A DNA stretch of 64,000 bases from Streptomyces sp. NBC_00582 (GCF_036345155.1 NZ_CP107772.1:6076001-6140000); one strand, 5' to 3'. Numbered from the stretch's first letter, positions 16,567 through 24,982 are shown. Notes: generated by a model not told the origin, from the sequence alone. Numbers and translations are program-made.

Positions 16567-16835
16567 CCGGCCCCGAGCACTACCGCGAGGCCGAGCGCCT
16601 CACCGAACAGTCCAAGACGTGGGCCAACGCGGACATGGGGCGGAAGGCGCACCTGTCCAGCGAGGAGCGGATCGCGTACCGCATGGCCGACCTCGCCGAG
16701 GCGCAGGTGCACGCCACCCTCGCGCAGGCCGCCGCCACCGCCATGAGCGGCACGGAAAGCGGGGGTATGGCCCGCGTCGACTTCAACGCGTGGGACGGCG
16801 TCGCCGGTGTGCCGCTGAGCGGAGACGACGACTGA
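16563..16835 (+). CDS. Hypothetical early protein
   Basis: 90 residues from ATG 16563 (ATGA overlap). Reads HYREAERLTEQSKTWANADM followed by LAEAQVHATLAQAAA, a helical protein common in Streptomyces phages and plasmids. No function known. Confidence 0.65.
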   Translation: MTGPEHYREAERLTEQSKTWANADMGRKAHLSSEERIAYRMADLAEAQVHATLAQAAATAMSGTESGGMARVDFNAWDGVAGVPLSGDDD

Positions 16836-17131
16836 TGACGACCGTCGCGCAGGCCGAGGCCACCACGGCCTCGGCCGCCGGCCCCGCCCCCGGCTGGCCC
16901 CCGGACTGGGACCGCGTCCTCGACGCCGCCATCCGCACGTGGGGCGGCCGGTGGGACACCGCCCGCGTTCAGCAGCTCTATCTCGTCCGCTACGGCCGCC
17001 GCCTCTACCGCGAGGACGCCCGCGCGTTCCTCTCCCGCCGCGCCCACCAGGGCGTGATGCGGCTGCACGACCGGCCCAACGCCCGCTACTACACGCTCCG
17101 CCCGCGCGCCACCAAGGGGAACCAGCCGTGA
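16835..17131 (+). CDS. Hypothetical early protein, winged-helix-like
   Basis: 98 residues from ATG 16835, sharing one base with the previous stop. The C-terminal half (DTARVQQLYLVRYGRRLYRE, then ARAFLSRRAHQGVMRLHD) looks like a small winged helix with a basic recognition region, as in proteins annotated near phage replication genes. Immediately precedes the Rad52-type gene. Confidence 0.65.
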   Translation: MTTVAQAEATTASAAGPAPGWPPDWDRVLDAAIRTWGGRWDTARVQQLYLVRYGRRLYREDARAFLSRRAHQGVMRLHDRPNARYYTLRPRATKGNQP

Positions 17132-18012
17132 CCGAACTGACCAGCAGGCTCACCGACCAGCAGCTGAAGGTGCTGTACTCCGAGCTGCACAAGTCCCGGG
17201 TGGGCAAGAACCCCAAGGGCTTCAACCACGTCCAGCAGTGGGACGTTCGCCGCTTCCTCATCCGCGTGTTCGGCTTTGGCGGCTACGACACCGAGCTGAA
17301 GTCCATCGAGTGCGTCCGCGAGATCGAGCGTCCCGCTGGCAAGGACGACTACGGCAACCCGAAGTTCCGGTACACCGTGGTCTACCGCGTCCACCAGCGC
17401 CTCACCGTGAAGGACATCGCAGGCCGTCCGATCGCCTCGTTCGAGGGCGTGGCCACCGGCGACTCCCGGAATCAGCCGAGCCTCGGTGACGCACACGACG
17501 GCGCGGTGAAGGAAGCCGACTCGCAGTCGCTGAAGCGGGCCGCCATCAACCTCGGCGACGCCTTTGGCCTGAGCCTCTACAACGGCGGCAAGACCGAGCC
17601 CGTCGTCCTCTGGTCCGCTGCCCACCCCCACCTCAACATCAAGGGCCCCGTGGGTAGCGACGAGGCCAAGCCCGAGGACCCGCCCGTCGAGGCCGAGCCA
17701 GGCTCGGTGCCGGGCGAGCCCGACACGGACCCGGCGCCCCCGGCCAACGCGCGGCCGGCCGCCGTGCCCGACCCGACCCCGCCGCCCAGCAGCACCCCGC
17801 CGCAGCAGCCGCGCCCCGGGGCCATGCCGGCCGCCGGACCGCAGGAGCGGCAGGCCGCCCTCGACGCCATGTGGGACGCCGCCCGACAGGCCAACTTCAC
17901 CGAGGGCCTGCCCGACCAGTTCGCCCAGGCCTTCGGTCACCCCATCGAGCAGGGCACCGTCGCCGAGTTCCGGCAGGCCCGCGACCTCATGGTCGGGAGT
18001 GCTGCCGCGTGA
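17128..18012 (+). CDS. Rad52/22-type single-strand annealing protein
   Basis: 294 residues from GTG 17128. Residues 1-160 hold the Rad52/22 core: HVQQWDVRRFLIRVFGFGGY, TVVYRVHQRLTV, then the diagnostic GDAHDGAVKEADSQSLKRAA and NLGDAFGLSLYNGG. A proline-rich linker follows (about 185-245), then a short C-terminal helical tail. Such proteins anneal complementary single strands in phage recombination. The next gene overlaps by GTGA, and a RusA-type resolvase lies three genes on, so this is a recombination module. Confidence 0.9.
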   Translation: MTELTSRLTDQQLKVLYSELHKSRVGKNPKGFNHVQQWDVRRFLIRVFGFGGYDTELKSIECVREIERPAGKDDYGNPKFRYTVVYRVHQRLTVKDIAGRPIASFEGVATGDSRNQPSLGDAHDGAVKEADSQSLKRAAINLGDAFGLSLYNGGKTEPVVLWSAAHPHLNIKGPVGSDEAKPEDPPVEAEPGSVPGEPDTDPAPPANARPAAVPDPTPPPSSTPPQQPRPGAMPAAGPQERQAALDAMWDAARQANFTEGLPDQFAQAFGHPIEQGTVAEFRQARDLMVGSAAA

Positions 18013-18674
18013 ACCTTCGCGAACTCGCCCTCGAAGAGGCCACGCTGAAGGCGCTGGCCGACCACGTCACCGACCGGCTGAAGGCCGTGCGCGGCGAACT
18101 CCAGCAGGGCCTCGACGCCGCCGAGCAGGAGTCCGGCACTCGGCAGATCGTGGCCACCCTGCCCGACGAGAAGCGCACCCCAGTCGCCACCCTCTCCCTC
18201 AACGACCCCAAGCCCGAGGCCAAGGTGATCGACCCGGACGCCTTCAAGGCGTGGGTCATGGCCACCTTCCCCGGAGAGATCGAGCGCCGGTTCGTCGCCG
18301 AGGTCCGGCCCGCGTTCGTCGACAAGGTGCTCGGCGAGATGACTGCGGCCGGTGTGGCCCGGGTGGTGAACACGGAGACGGGCGAGCTGCACGACGACGT
18401 CCCCGGTGTCGCAGTGAAGGCAACCCGGGCGCGCGGTCACTCGCTGCGCTTCAAGCCCGCCGGCAAAGAGGCGATCGCCACGGCGTGGCAGTCCGGCGCG
18501 CTGCCCCTGCCGGGGGTGTCGGCGCCCGCCGCGATCGAGGCACCGAAGTACAGCCCGGCGCAGCTCAAAGAGTTGGAGGAGTCGTCTCGACGGCTGGCCG
18601 CCCTGGAGGCCGCTGGCGTCGACAACTGGTCCGGCTACGACCACGCGATGGAGATCCTGCGGGGTGAAGCGTGA
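18009..18674 (+). CDS. Hypothetical recombination-module protein
   Basis: 221 residues from GTG 18009, coupled to the annealing protein gene. Residues 1-50 are a coiled coil (ALADHVTDRLKAVRGELQQG). A middle domain reads DAFKAWVMATFPGEIERRFV, and the C-terminus has a helical YSPAQLKELEESSRRLAALE. Position directly after the Rad52-type gene suggests a partner in recombination, such as a helper or nuclease inhibitor, but no motif proves it. Confidence 0.7.
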   Translation: MNLRELALEEATLKALADHVTDRLKAVRGELQQGLDAAEQESGTRQIVATLPDEKRTPVATLSLNDPKPEAKVIDPDAFKAWVMATFPGEIERRFVAEVRPAFVDKVLGEMTAAGVARVVNTETGELHDDVPGVAVKATRARGHSLRFKPAGKEAIATAWQSGALPLPGVSAPAAIEAPKYSPAQLKELEESSRRLAALEAAGVDNWSGYDHAMEILRGEA

Positions 18675-18925
18675 GCGCCCTCACCTCCCTCTGCCAGCTG
18701 GTGCTCCCGGGCAAGGGCCGCCGTCGCGCGGCCCGGCCCCCGGCCAAGCCCGCCGACCCGTACGTGCGGATGCTGCGGCCCGTCGAGGCCATGGCCACCG
18801 ACATCGCGTACTGCCCGGCCGAGCAGACCGAGACCCTGCACGCGTTCCTGCGGATGGGCGGCCGCATCTGCTGGACATGCCGCACCCTCACCATGGGCCC
18901 GACGCCCCCGGGCGGTGTCGAGTGA
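18671..18925 (+). CDS. Small Cys-containing phage protein
   Basis: 84 residues from GTG 18671. CWTC near the C-terminus and a C at residue 47 could form a partial zinc site. The N-terminus is basic ([11 protein letters not shown]). Lies between the recombination genes. No function known. Confidence 0.62.
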   Translation: MSALTSLCQLVLPGKGRRRAARPPAKPADPYVRMLRPVEAMATDIAYCPAEQTETLHAFLRMGGRICWTCRTLTMGPTPPGGVE

Positions 18926-19413
18926 GCACGCTGTTCGAGCCCGAGGTTCCGGCCGCCACCACGGCGGCCGGGGCCCGGCCCGCCCCGTTCGTCGTTGCTC
19001 TGCCCATCGGTCTGCGGTTGATCAACGCCAACTGGCGGATCCACAACCGCGAGGTCGGCAAGCTCACCGGCCGCATTCGCGCGGCCACGCGAGCAGCCGT
19101 CGCCGAGTGTCCCGCGCTCATGGACGCACTCGCGGCGGCTGCGCCCGGCCCTCTGTTCAAGCGGGCCCATGTCCTCGGCGTCCTGCACCCGCCGACCGAC
19201 GGCCGCCGCGACCCCGCCAACTGGTATCCCAGCTTCAAGCCAGCCGTGGACGGACTCGTCGACGCGGGCCTGTTCGAAGACGACGACCACACCCGCGTCG
19301 TCGGCCCGGACATGCGCCTCGGCCGGGTCGTGAAGCGCGGGCAGCTCGTCCTCGTCGTCCGGGGCCTGGAGCCCGGTGAAGACCCGCTCGGCTACGAGGC
19401 GGTGCGCCGATGA
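18922..19413 (+). CDS. RusA-type Holliday junction resolvase
   Basis: 163 residues from GTG 18922. The conserved RusA block DGRRDPANWYPSFKPAVDGL, then VDAGLFEDDDHTRV, gives the metal-binding aspartates. Earlier ALPIGLRLINANWRIHN matches the N-terminal strand. RusA cuts Holliday junctions during phage recombination or packaging. Slightly longer than the 120-residue E. coli protein, as is common in actinophages. Confidence 0.9.
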   Translation: MSTLFEPEVPAATTAAGARPAPFVVALPIGLRLINANWRIHNREVGKLTGRIRAATRAAVAECPALMDALAAAAPGPLFKRAHVLGVLHPPTDGRRDPANWYPSFKPAVDGLVDAGLFEDDDHTRVVGPDMRLGRVVKRGQLVLVVRGLEPGEDPLGYEAVRR

Positions 19414-19856
19414 ACGTCCGCGCCGACATCGCCGAGCTGCTCCGCGCCGGCGTTCCGCAGGTCCAGATTGCCCGTCGGCTGCACGTGGGCCCCGTCACGG
19501 TCCAGCGCACCCGCGAAGCGCTCGGACTGCCGTCACCCGGCAGGGGCCACCGTCCCGCCCCCTCCTTCGAGGACGCGTTCCGCAAGAACACCGAGGCACT
19601 CGATGACGGACACGTGCGCTGGACCGGCTACCGGGACAAGGACGGCACGCCCCGCGTCTTCCACCGGAGGCGCCCCATGGCCGCGCCCCGCGCCGCGTTC
19701 CTGCTGCACTACGGCCGCGAGCCCGTGGGCAAGCCGCTGCCGACGTGCCGGCTGAAGGGGTGCATCGCGGGCGAGCACCTTGCAGACCGACCGATGCGGG
19801 AGGCGAACCAACGGGCTGACGCCCTGTTCGCCGCGATCTTCGAGCAGCCCGCATGA
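19410..19856 (+). CDS. HTH protein with HNH-like C-terminal domain
   Basis: 148 residues from ATG 19410. Residues 1-40 form an HTH (LLRAGVPQVQIARRLHVGPV). Residues 60-130 contain VRWTGYRDKDGTPRVFHRRR and PTCRLKGCIAGEHLADRP, the beta-beta-alpha layout seen in phage HNH-like and homing-type proteins, but the catalytic HH pair is not complete. Possible DNA-binding nuclease relic or regulator. Confidence 0.65.
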   Translation: MNVRADIAELLRAGVPQVQIARRLHVGPVTVQRTREALGLPSPGRGHRPAPSFEDAFRKNTEALDDGHVRWTGYRDKDGTPRVFHRRRPMAAPRAAFLLHYGREPVGKPLPTCRLKGCIAGEHLADRPMREANQRADALFAAIFEQPA

Positions 19857-20101
19857 CCGGCCGGAAGCAGCACCGCGCTCCGCCGAAGGCCGAGAAGCCG
19901 TACGTCCCCGGGACGCTCCTCGACTGGCGCGACGCCTCCGTGCACTGGTCGCACCGAGAGAAGCCCTGCCGGTACTGCGGCTTCCCCACCCAACTCCGTG
20001 ACTCCCAACGGTCCCCAGCGCACAAGGTCTGCGCGGAGGACGCCCTCGCCATCCAGGCCGCCGAAGCACAGGCCGCCTACCGCACGAAAGGAACCACCTG
20101 A
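19853..20101 (+). CDS. Small zinc-finger-like phage protein
   Basis: 82 residues from ATG 19853. A CRYCGFPTQLRDS motif and a later VCAED suggest a zinc ribbon. Alanine-rich C-terminal helix. Stop overlaps the next ATG by one base. Function unknown. Confidence 0.62.
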   Translation: MTGRKQHRAPPKAEKPYVPGTLLDWRDASVHWSHREKPCRYCGFPTQLRDSQRSPAHKVCAEDALAIQAAEAQAAYRTKGTT

Positions 20102-20538
20102 TGCCCAAGCTCAGCCCCGCCGACGTGCCGGAGATCAAACTCGACTCGGCCGCCGCAGCCGTCGAGGCCTCGATGACCCGCGAGCAGCGCCGCGGCCTCT
20201 TCGAGAAGCCCGGCACCGTCGTCTACGCCATCGTCGAACTCTCCTCCAAGTCCTACACCGGGCACGCCGAGGACGAGGACAAGAAGCCGAACGTCAAGCT
20301 CCGAGTCACCGGCTGCGAGGTCGCCCGCAGCGACGAGGACGCAAAGGCCCTGATCGAGGCCCGCCGCGCCATGTACCGCGGCCGGCAGATCGACGGCACG
20401 TTCGACGAGGTCGGCAAGGGCCCGATCCACCCGGACGACACGCTCGCCGACCTCACCGCGAGCAAGCCGTCCGAGGCCGAGCTGAAGGCGCACAAGGCGG
20501 CCGTCGAGGAGCGGCGCCGCCGCGAGTACGTCCGCTGA
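20101..20538 (+). CDS. Hypothetical phage protein
   Basis: 145 residues from ATG 20101. A beta-rich core (GTVVYAIVELSSKSYTGHAE, KLRVTGCEVARSDEDAKALI) sits between charged helical ends. Proteins like this are conserved next to replication genes in Streptomyces phages. Last gene before the hairpin at 20545. Confidence 0.68.
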   Translation: MPKLSPADVPEIKLDSAAAAVEASMTREQRRGLFEKPGTVVYAIVELSSKSYTGHAEDEDKKPNVKLRVTGCEVARSDEDAKALIEARRAMYRGRQIDGTFDEVGKGPIHPDDTLADLTASKPSEAELKAHKAAVEERRRREYVR

Positions 20539-20544
20539 CCCCGG

Positions 20545-20577
20545 TCCGCCCGGGGCAACCACCGCGCCCCGGGCGGA
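20545..20577 (+). terminator. 12-bp hairpin before the replication gene
   Basis: TCCGCCCGGGGC (20545-20556) pairs perfectly with 20566-20577 around a nine-base loop. No T tract. It may separate the recombination transcript from the replication gene or stabilise mRNA ends. Confidence 0.6.
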
Positions 20578-20620
20578 TCAAGCCGGACCGGTTCCGCAAC
20601 ATCACTGAGAGAAGACCGAG

Positions 20621-21484
20621 TTGAGCACTGACGACCGCGTGCAGTGGGTGAGCACCGCATGGATCAACGCCCTCCGGGACGAGGCCCTGCGCGTCCACAC
20701 GCCCGAGGTGGCCCGCGTCGTCGGCATCGGCGTATGGATCGCCACCTACGCCGACAAGGACGGGAGCAACGCGTTCCCCTCCCGCGAGACCCTCGCCACC
20801 CTGGCGGGCTGCTCGCCGGAGACCGTCACCCGCGCGGTGAAGGTGCTCACCGGGGTCGGCGTCCTCATGCGGAAGCGCCGGCCGAACGCGTCCGCCGTCT
20901 ACCAGCTGCTCATGCCTCTCGGTCGCCGTCTCGACTGGGCCGCTCACATCCACCACATGACCGAGACCCGGCAGCGGAAGGCGTACGCGAAGAAGAAGGC
21001 GGAGGCGTTCGAGGAGGAGCGGACAGCGTCCGTGGACGCGTTCCGGACAGCGACGACTGACGATGTTCCGGACAGCGTCCGTGGCGGGGGTTCCGGACAG
21101 CGTCCACTGTCGCGGTCCGAGGTCCCGGACAGCGTCCATGGACGCCCCCGGAAAGCGTCAACGGACGCTTTCCGGACAGCGTCAACTGACGCGCCTACCA
21201 AGCCCACCACTACCTCCGGTAGTGACCCCCACACCGACCACACCATGGCTGGCCTTGAACCTCAGCCACAGGTCCGCGCGGGCGAGGCCGGCGAAGACGA
21301 GTCGAGTCCGGGTGAAGGCGAGAGGGCAGCCGCCCCCGCCGAGGCGCCGCCCAGCGACGAGCCGACCGCCGTCGCCCGCTGCCAAGGCCCCGACTGCGGA
21401 CTCCCCCTCATCCGTCCCGGCCGCCGCTACTGCCACGGCTGCGAGACCTACCTCGCCACCGACCACGCGAGGCACACCGCATGA
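20621..21484 (+). CDS. Phage replication initiator, winged helix, carrying its own iterons
   Basis: 287 residues from TTG 20621, with GAGAGAAG upstream. Residues 1-110 form a winged helix like those of phage O-type or DnaD-like replication proteins (SRETLATLAGCSPETVTRAV, KVLTGVGVLMRKRRPNASAV). Residues 130-190 are a low-complexity linker encoded by a seven-copy 24-25 bp repeat (21021-21183), reading DAFRTA, VPDSV and STDAFRTASTDA again and again. The C-terminus has a four-Cys zinc ribbon (CQGPDCG, CHGCETY). In lambda the origin iterons also lie inside the initiator gene O, so this gene probably encodes both initiator and origin. Confidence 0.8.
   Translation: MSTDDRVQWVSTAWINALRDEALRVHTPEVARVVGIGVWIATYADKDGSNAFPSRETLATLAGCSPETVTRAVKVLTGVGVLMRKRRPNASAVYQLLMPLGRRLDWAAHIHHMTETRQRKAYAKKKAEAFEEERTASVDAFRTATTDDVPDSVRGGGSGQRPLSRSEVPDSVHGRPRKASTDAFRTASTDAPTKPTTTSGSDPHTDHTMAGLEPQPQVRAGEAGEDESSPGEGERAAAPAEAPPSDEPTAVARCQGPDCGLPLIRPGRRYCHGCETYLATDHARHTA
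21021..21183. repeat. Iteron array, probable phage replication origin
   Basis: GGACAGCGTC or one-base variants occur at 21021, 21045, 21070, 21095, 21127, 21150 and 21174: seven copies 23-25 bp apart with one 32-bp gap. Several are followed by complementary bases giving small palindromes such as GCGTCCATGGACGC. Confidence 0.75.
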
Positions 21485-22026
21485 CCATCGCCGCCCTACT
21501 CCGACTCCTCGACCAGATCGACCACGAAGGCGGCCCCGAAGCCGCCCGCCACAACCGCCTCCACCTCCTCAGCGAAAGGCCGGGCCCTATGACCACCGCA
21601 CCCACCACCCCGACCACCACCACCTCGCCACTCGCCGCCGTTCCGCAACCCACCGAACAGCCGCAGACCATCCCCGTCGGCCAACTCCTGAAGTGGGGCG
21701 ACGAGCACCCAGACGCCGACGTCCGCAACCAGGCCGCCCGCGCCCGCCTCGCCCTCACCGGCCTCCGCCGCCGACACGCCGCCGACCAAGAGCTGACAGC
21801 CATCACCACCGAGGCCGAGCTGCTCGAGAAGCGCCTCGCCGAACTCCGCGCCCGGGAAGCCGAGCTGGCGCCAGCCAAGCCCAAGCGCAAGACGCCCACG
21901 CGGGACTACGACACCCGCACCGTGCGCGCATGGGCCGCCGAGCAGGGCATCGAGTGCCCGCGGGTCGGCCAAATCCCCAAGCGCGTCCTCGATGCCTGGC
22001 GCTCCTCCCTGCCACAGAGCGCCTGA
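21481..22026 (+). CDS. Lsr2 C-terminal-like DNA-binding protein
   Basis: 181 residues from ATG 21481, coupled to the initiator gene (ATGA). A central coiled coil (LTAITTEAELLEKRLAELRA) precedes a C-terminal RTVRAWAAEQGIECPRVGQI segment ending PKRVLDAW, the helical fold of Lsr2 DNA-binding domains. In Lsr2 the RGR tripeptide inserts into the minor groove; here VGQ replaces it. It may modulate host xenogeneic silencing or bind DNA differently. Alternative: an unrelated small DNA-binding protein. Confidence 0.72.
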   Translation: MTIAALLRLLDQIDHEGGPEAARHNRLHLLSERPGPMTTAPTTPTTTTSPLAAVPQPTEQPQTIPVGQLLKWGDEHPDADVRNQAARARLALTGLRRRHAADQELTAITTEAELLEKRLAELRAREAELAPAKPKRKTPTRDYDTRTVRAWAAEQGIECPRVGQIPKRVLDAWRSSLPQSA

Positions 22027-22074
22027 GCAGCAGCGCAGCCAACCGCCCCACGACCAACCTCACCTGGGGGAGCC

Positions 22075-22689
22075 ATGACCAGCCTCGCCACCCTCACCGC
22101 CAAGACCCCCGGCCTGCCCTGCCGCACCACCGACCCCGAGCTGTGGTTCAGCGGCCGCAGCGAAGACCGCGCCTTGGCCCAAGCCCTCTGCGGCGAGTGC
22201 CCGATCCGGAAGGCGTGCACGCAGTACGCCCTCGACAACCCCGAGCTGGCCGGCGTGTGGGGCGGCACCACGGAAGCTGACCGGCGCTCGTTCCGGGACG
22301 GCCGGCCGTGGAGGTTCGACGAGCAGGGCCGGATCCGGCTGGTGTGCGGCTCGGAGGACGCCTACCGGCAGCACTTCGGGTACCGGGAGCAGCCGTGCGA
22401 CGCGTGCCTGCTGGCGCACGAGGCGCACATGGTCGTGGAGCGGCGGGCGCGCCTGGAGGTGGAGCACAAGGTGGGCGGGACCTCGAAGGGGTTTTGGATC
22501 CACCGCAGCCTGAGTGAGCCGCCGTGCACGGACTGCCGGGATGCGTATCTGGCGCAGCAGGCGATCAACCGGCAGGCGCGGGCGCGGCGACGGTCTCAGC
22601 GGCCCCGCACGCCTCTCGCGGCGCCCGGCCCCTCGGAGATCACGCGGGGCCCGGAGATCGCCACACAGCCCCTCGCCCTGGCCGGCTGA
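22075..22689 (+). CDS. WhiB-like Fe-S regulator
   Basis: 204 residues from ATG 22075. Four cysteines (C16, C39, C42, C48) in the WhiB pattern, DPELWF before them and GVWGGT near residue 60 identify a Wbl protein with a 4Fe-4S cluster. Residues 90-150 add two more Cys pairs (EQPCDACLL, PPCTDCRD), an extension beyond the usual 80-130 residue length. Phage Wbl proteins can interfere with host WhiB regulators of division and sporulation. Its place after the initiator suggests early or middle expression. Confidence 0.92.
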   Translation: MTSLATLTAKTPGLPCRTTDPELWFSGRSEDRALAQALCGECPIRKACTQYALDNPELAGVWGGTTEADRRSFRDGRPWRFDEQGRIRLVCGSEDAYRQHFGYREQPCDACLLAHEAHMVVERRARLEVEHKVGGTSKGFWIHRSLSEPPCTDCRDAYLAQQAINRQARARRRSQRPRTPLAAPGPSEITRGPEIATQPLALAG

Positions 22690-22751
22690 TGGCCGCCGTC
22701 CTCGCCTCGATCACCCGCCACGCCCGCCGCCACACCCGTGAAGGAGCCACC

Positions 22752-22958
22752 ATGCGGAACCCCGAACTCAACTGCCCTGGCTGCGACGGCCGCCGCACCC
22801 CCGCACAGCAGATCTGCAACGCCTGCTGGCGCGCCCTCCCCAACATCACCCGCGGCCGACTCGCCCGCCGCGACTTCCGCACCGGCCTCCGCCTCCACCA
22901 CCTCCGCCGAGAGCTGAAGGCCGGCACACCCCTCGGCATCATCCGGGTCCCCCGGTGA
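22752..22958 (+). CDS. Small zinc-ribbon protein
   Basis: 68 residues from ATG 22752, preferred because AAGGAG lies six bases upstream; an ATG at 22689 would add 21 residues. NCPGCDGRRTPAQQICNACW gives two CxxC pairs of a zinc ribbon, followed by a basic helix-rich tail. Likely nucleic acid binding. Overlaps the next gene. Confidence 0.68.
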   Translation: MRNPELNCPGCDGRRTPAQQICNACWRALPNITRGRLARRDFRTGLRLHHLRRELKAGTPLGIIRVPR

Positions 22959-23287
22959 GGCGCCTCGTCCACGCGCTGCCGGTCGCCTACGCGGCCGGCG
23001 CGCTCTACCTCGCCCACTGCGCCCTCGCCAGCCTCCAGCACGGCGCCCCGCCGTACACGGCCGGACTCGCCGCCTGCTCCCTGCTGCTCCTCGCCTCGGC
23101 GGCCCACCACTACCTCAGCCGCGCCGAGGTCCGTATCGCCGTCGCGCAGCTGGAGATCGCGGCCCGCCCGTTCACCACCGCCCAAGACACCGCCGTCGCC
23201 CGCCTGATGACCACGCCGTGCTGTGAGGCGTGGTGGTCGGCGGTCGGCGGCGAGCACCAGTGCACCCGAAAGGACCAGACCACGTGA
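22955..23287 (+). CDS. Membrane protein, two helices
   Basis: 110 residues from GTG 22955. Two hydrophobic helices (LPVAYAAGALYLAHCALASL and TAGLAACSLLLLASAAHHYL) are followed by a cytoplasmic tail with PCCEAWW. Coupled to both neighbours. Function unknown. Confidence 0.65.
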   Translation: MRRLVHALPVAYAAGALYLAHCALASLQHGAPPYTAGLAACSLLLLASAAHHYLSRAEVRIAVAQLEIAARPFTTAQDTAVARLMTTPCCEAWWSAVGGEHQCTRKDQTT

Positions 23288-24567
23288 GCAACCTGAGCCC
23301 CGACGCGAAGGCCGTCGTCGACATCTACCGGCAGCTGACGACGCAGGTCCGACGCATCGCCGACGCCCTGTCGACGCCCGTCGTCGAGGACGCCGAGGCC
23401 ACCGACGACGACGCGACGACGCCCGACAACGACGCCTGCCGCACCGTCGAAGTCGACGGCGCCGCCGTCCTCGTCCGTGGCAGCGGCCACTTCACCGGGC
23501 AGGACGCCGAGTTCTTCGGCGAGGTCGTGCGCGCGGCCAAGCGCCGGTACGCCGCCGAGCACGCCCCGGCCGACGACGCCATGTGCCGGGTCATGGAGAC
23601 CCGGACCTGCCCGCCGTCCTACTACGGCCCGTGCGGCGACCGGCCCTGCGCCCGCTTCGAGTCCAACGACCCCACGCCCTGGCTCGACGGAGCCGAGGCC
23701 CCGGCCGCGCGCTGCGAGCACCGCGGCCCCCACCCCGGGTTCACCTGCGCCGAGGCCGACGCCTCACAGCCGTACTTCAACGTGCGGTGGGAGCAGGAGC
23801 AGCAGTCCCCCGCCGCCGAGGACATGACGCGCATCGCTCGCCGCCGGGACTCGCTCCTCAACCTCCTCGATCGCCTCGACCGACACGGCACCCTCAGCGG
23901 CGAGGAGCGGGCGCTGCTCCGGCGGCAGGTGCTGGACGAGGGGATCGAGGCCAACACCGTACGGCGCGGAGCCGAGCTGGCCGACGCGGTCACCGCCGAG
24001 ACGAAGAAGCTGCTGGAGCGCCGCACGACGACGCTGCGCCGCCGCGCTGAGAACGCCGAGACCGAACTGCGCACCCTGCGCACCGGCATCCGAGCCCTCG
24101 GCGGCGACCCCACCACGATCCAGAACCTGTGGGCGCAGCTGCGCCTCCGCAACCGGCAGTGGCGAGACACGAAGCGCGAGCTGGAGCAGGCGCAGGCCGA
24201 CCGCGACGGCGCGTACCGCGAGCGGGCGCAACTCCTTGCGCTGCTTGCCTCCCTGCACCCCTCGGTCATCGCACCCGCACTCGACGTGGAAGAGCCCGAG
24301 TGGCAGATCCTCTACCTCCGGATCGGTGGCCAGCAGGCGTCATGGCACATCGCACCCCGAGACGCTGAGCTGTTTGCCCACGTGGAGCACGTCCCCGCTG
24401 ACGACAGCCGCGCGCAGTGGGACGGGCACACGACGGAGGAGAAGTACGCGCACATCGGCGAGCACGCGACCCGGCTCTACGCGGAGGCACGCGGCCGGGT
24501 TGAGAGCCCGGCGGCCTCCGCCGCCCTTGACGGCACCGAGCAGCCCACCACCAAGGAGCAGCGATGA
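23284..24567 (+). CDS. Coiled-coil phage protein
   Basis: 427 residues from GTG 23284 (GTGA overlap). Residues 60-180 are Cys-rich (MCRVMETRTCPPSYYGPCGD, CEHRGPHPGFTC). Residues 185-330 form long coiled coils (AVTAETKKLLERRTTTLRRR, WRDTKRELEQAQADRDGAYR). A C-terminal globular part (EEPEWQILYLRIGGQQASWH) ends the protein. Similar proteins occur in Streptomyces phages and elements without known role. Confidence 0.7.
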   Translation: MSNLSPDAKAVVDIYRQLTTQVRRIADALSTPVVEDAEATDDDATTPDNDACRTVEVDGAAVLVRGSGHFTGQDAEFFGEVVRAAKRRYAAEHAPADDAMCRVMETRTCPPSYYGPCGDRPCARFESNDPTPWLDGAEAPAARCEHRGPHPGFTCAEADASQPYFNVRWEQEQQSPAAEDMTRIARRRDSLLNLLDRLDRHGTLSGEERALLRRQVLDEGIEANTVRRGAELADAVTAETKKLLERRTTTLRRRAENAETELRTLRTGIRALGGDPTTIQNLWAQLRLRNRQWRDTKRELEQAQADRDGAYRERAQLLALLASLHPSVIAPALDVEEPEWQILYLRIGGQQASWHIAPRDAELFAHVEHVPADDSRAQWDGHTTEEKYAHIGEHATRLYAEARGRVESPAASAALDGTEQPTTKEQR

Positions 24568-24716
24568 CCTGGTCCCTCGTACTCGCCGTCCTCGGCGGAG
24601 CCGCGATCGCGTGGGCACTCCGCGACGCCAACCGTTCCGCCGACCGGGCGGAAGCAGCAGCCCGCCGAGCAGAGGCCGCAGCACGCCGTGCCAGCCAGCC
24701 CACCACGGAGGCATGA
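24564..24716 (+). CDS. Small membrane-anchored protein, 50 aa
   Basis: ATG 24564 overlaps the previous stop (ATGA). An N-terminal helix (MTWSLVLAVLGGAAIAWALR) anchors a basic, alanine-rich coiled tail (DRAEAAARRAEAAARRA). Its overlap with both neighbours supports expression. Function unknown. Confidence 0.6.
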   Translation: MTWSLVLAVLGGAAIAWALRDANRSADRAEAAARRAEAAARRASQPTTEA

Positions 24717-24718
24717 CC

Positions 24719-24916
24719 ATGGCCGACTGCATCCACCACCTCAACCTCTGCCCCGACTGCGCAGGCCTCCGCGTTACGCAGCTCGATCGGTTGGAAGGCG
24801 TCACCGGCATCAGCCTCGACGGCATCGCGCTCGGCGAGGTCACCGCGGTCTACATCGGGCCTGTGCCCGGCCCCTGCCCGAACCCGCCCGCAGCGGAGCA
24901 GCAGACGGACGCCTGA
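24719..24916 (+). CDS. Small Cys protein, 65 aa
   Basis: ATG 24719 is preferred because GGAGG ends seven bases upstream; ATG 24713 is also in frame. HHLNLCPDCAGLRVTQLDR gives a CxxC with nearby His residues, a possible metal site. No family recognised. Confidence 0.6.
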   Translation: MADCIHHLNLCPDCAGLRVTQLDRLEGVTGISLDGIALGEVTAVYIGPVPGPCPNPPAAEQQTDA

Positions 24917-24982
24917 CGGAACCGTCTGCCTTGCCCCATGCGTCCCAACCTGCACCACCAGCACGACCAGACCGAGGTGAAC

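Noticed and set aside
21021..21183. CRISPR-like array
   Set aside because: Repeats are short (10 bp), spacers are partly repeated themselves and lie in a coding frame, with no cas genes nearby. Iterons fit better.
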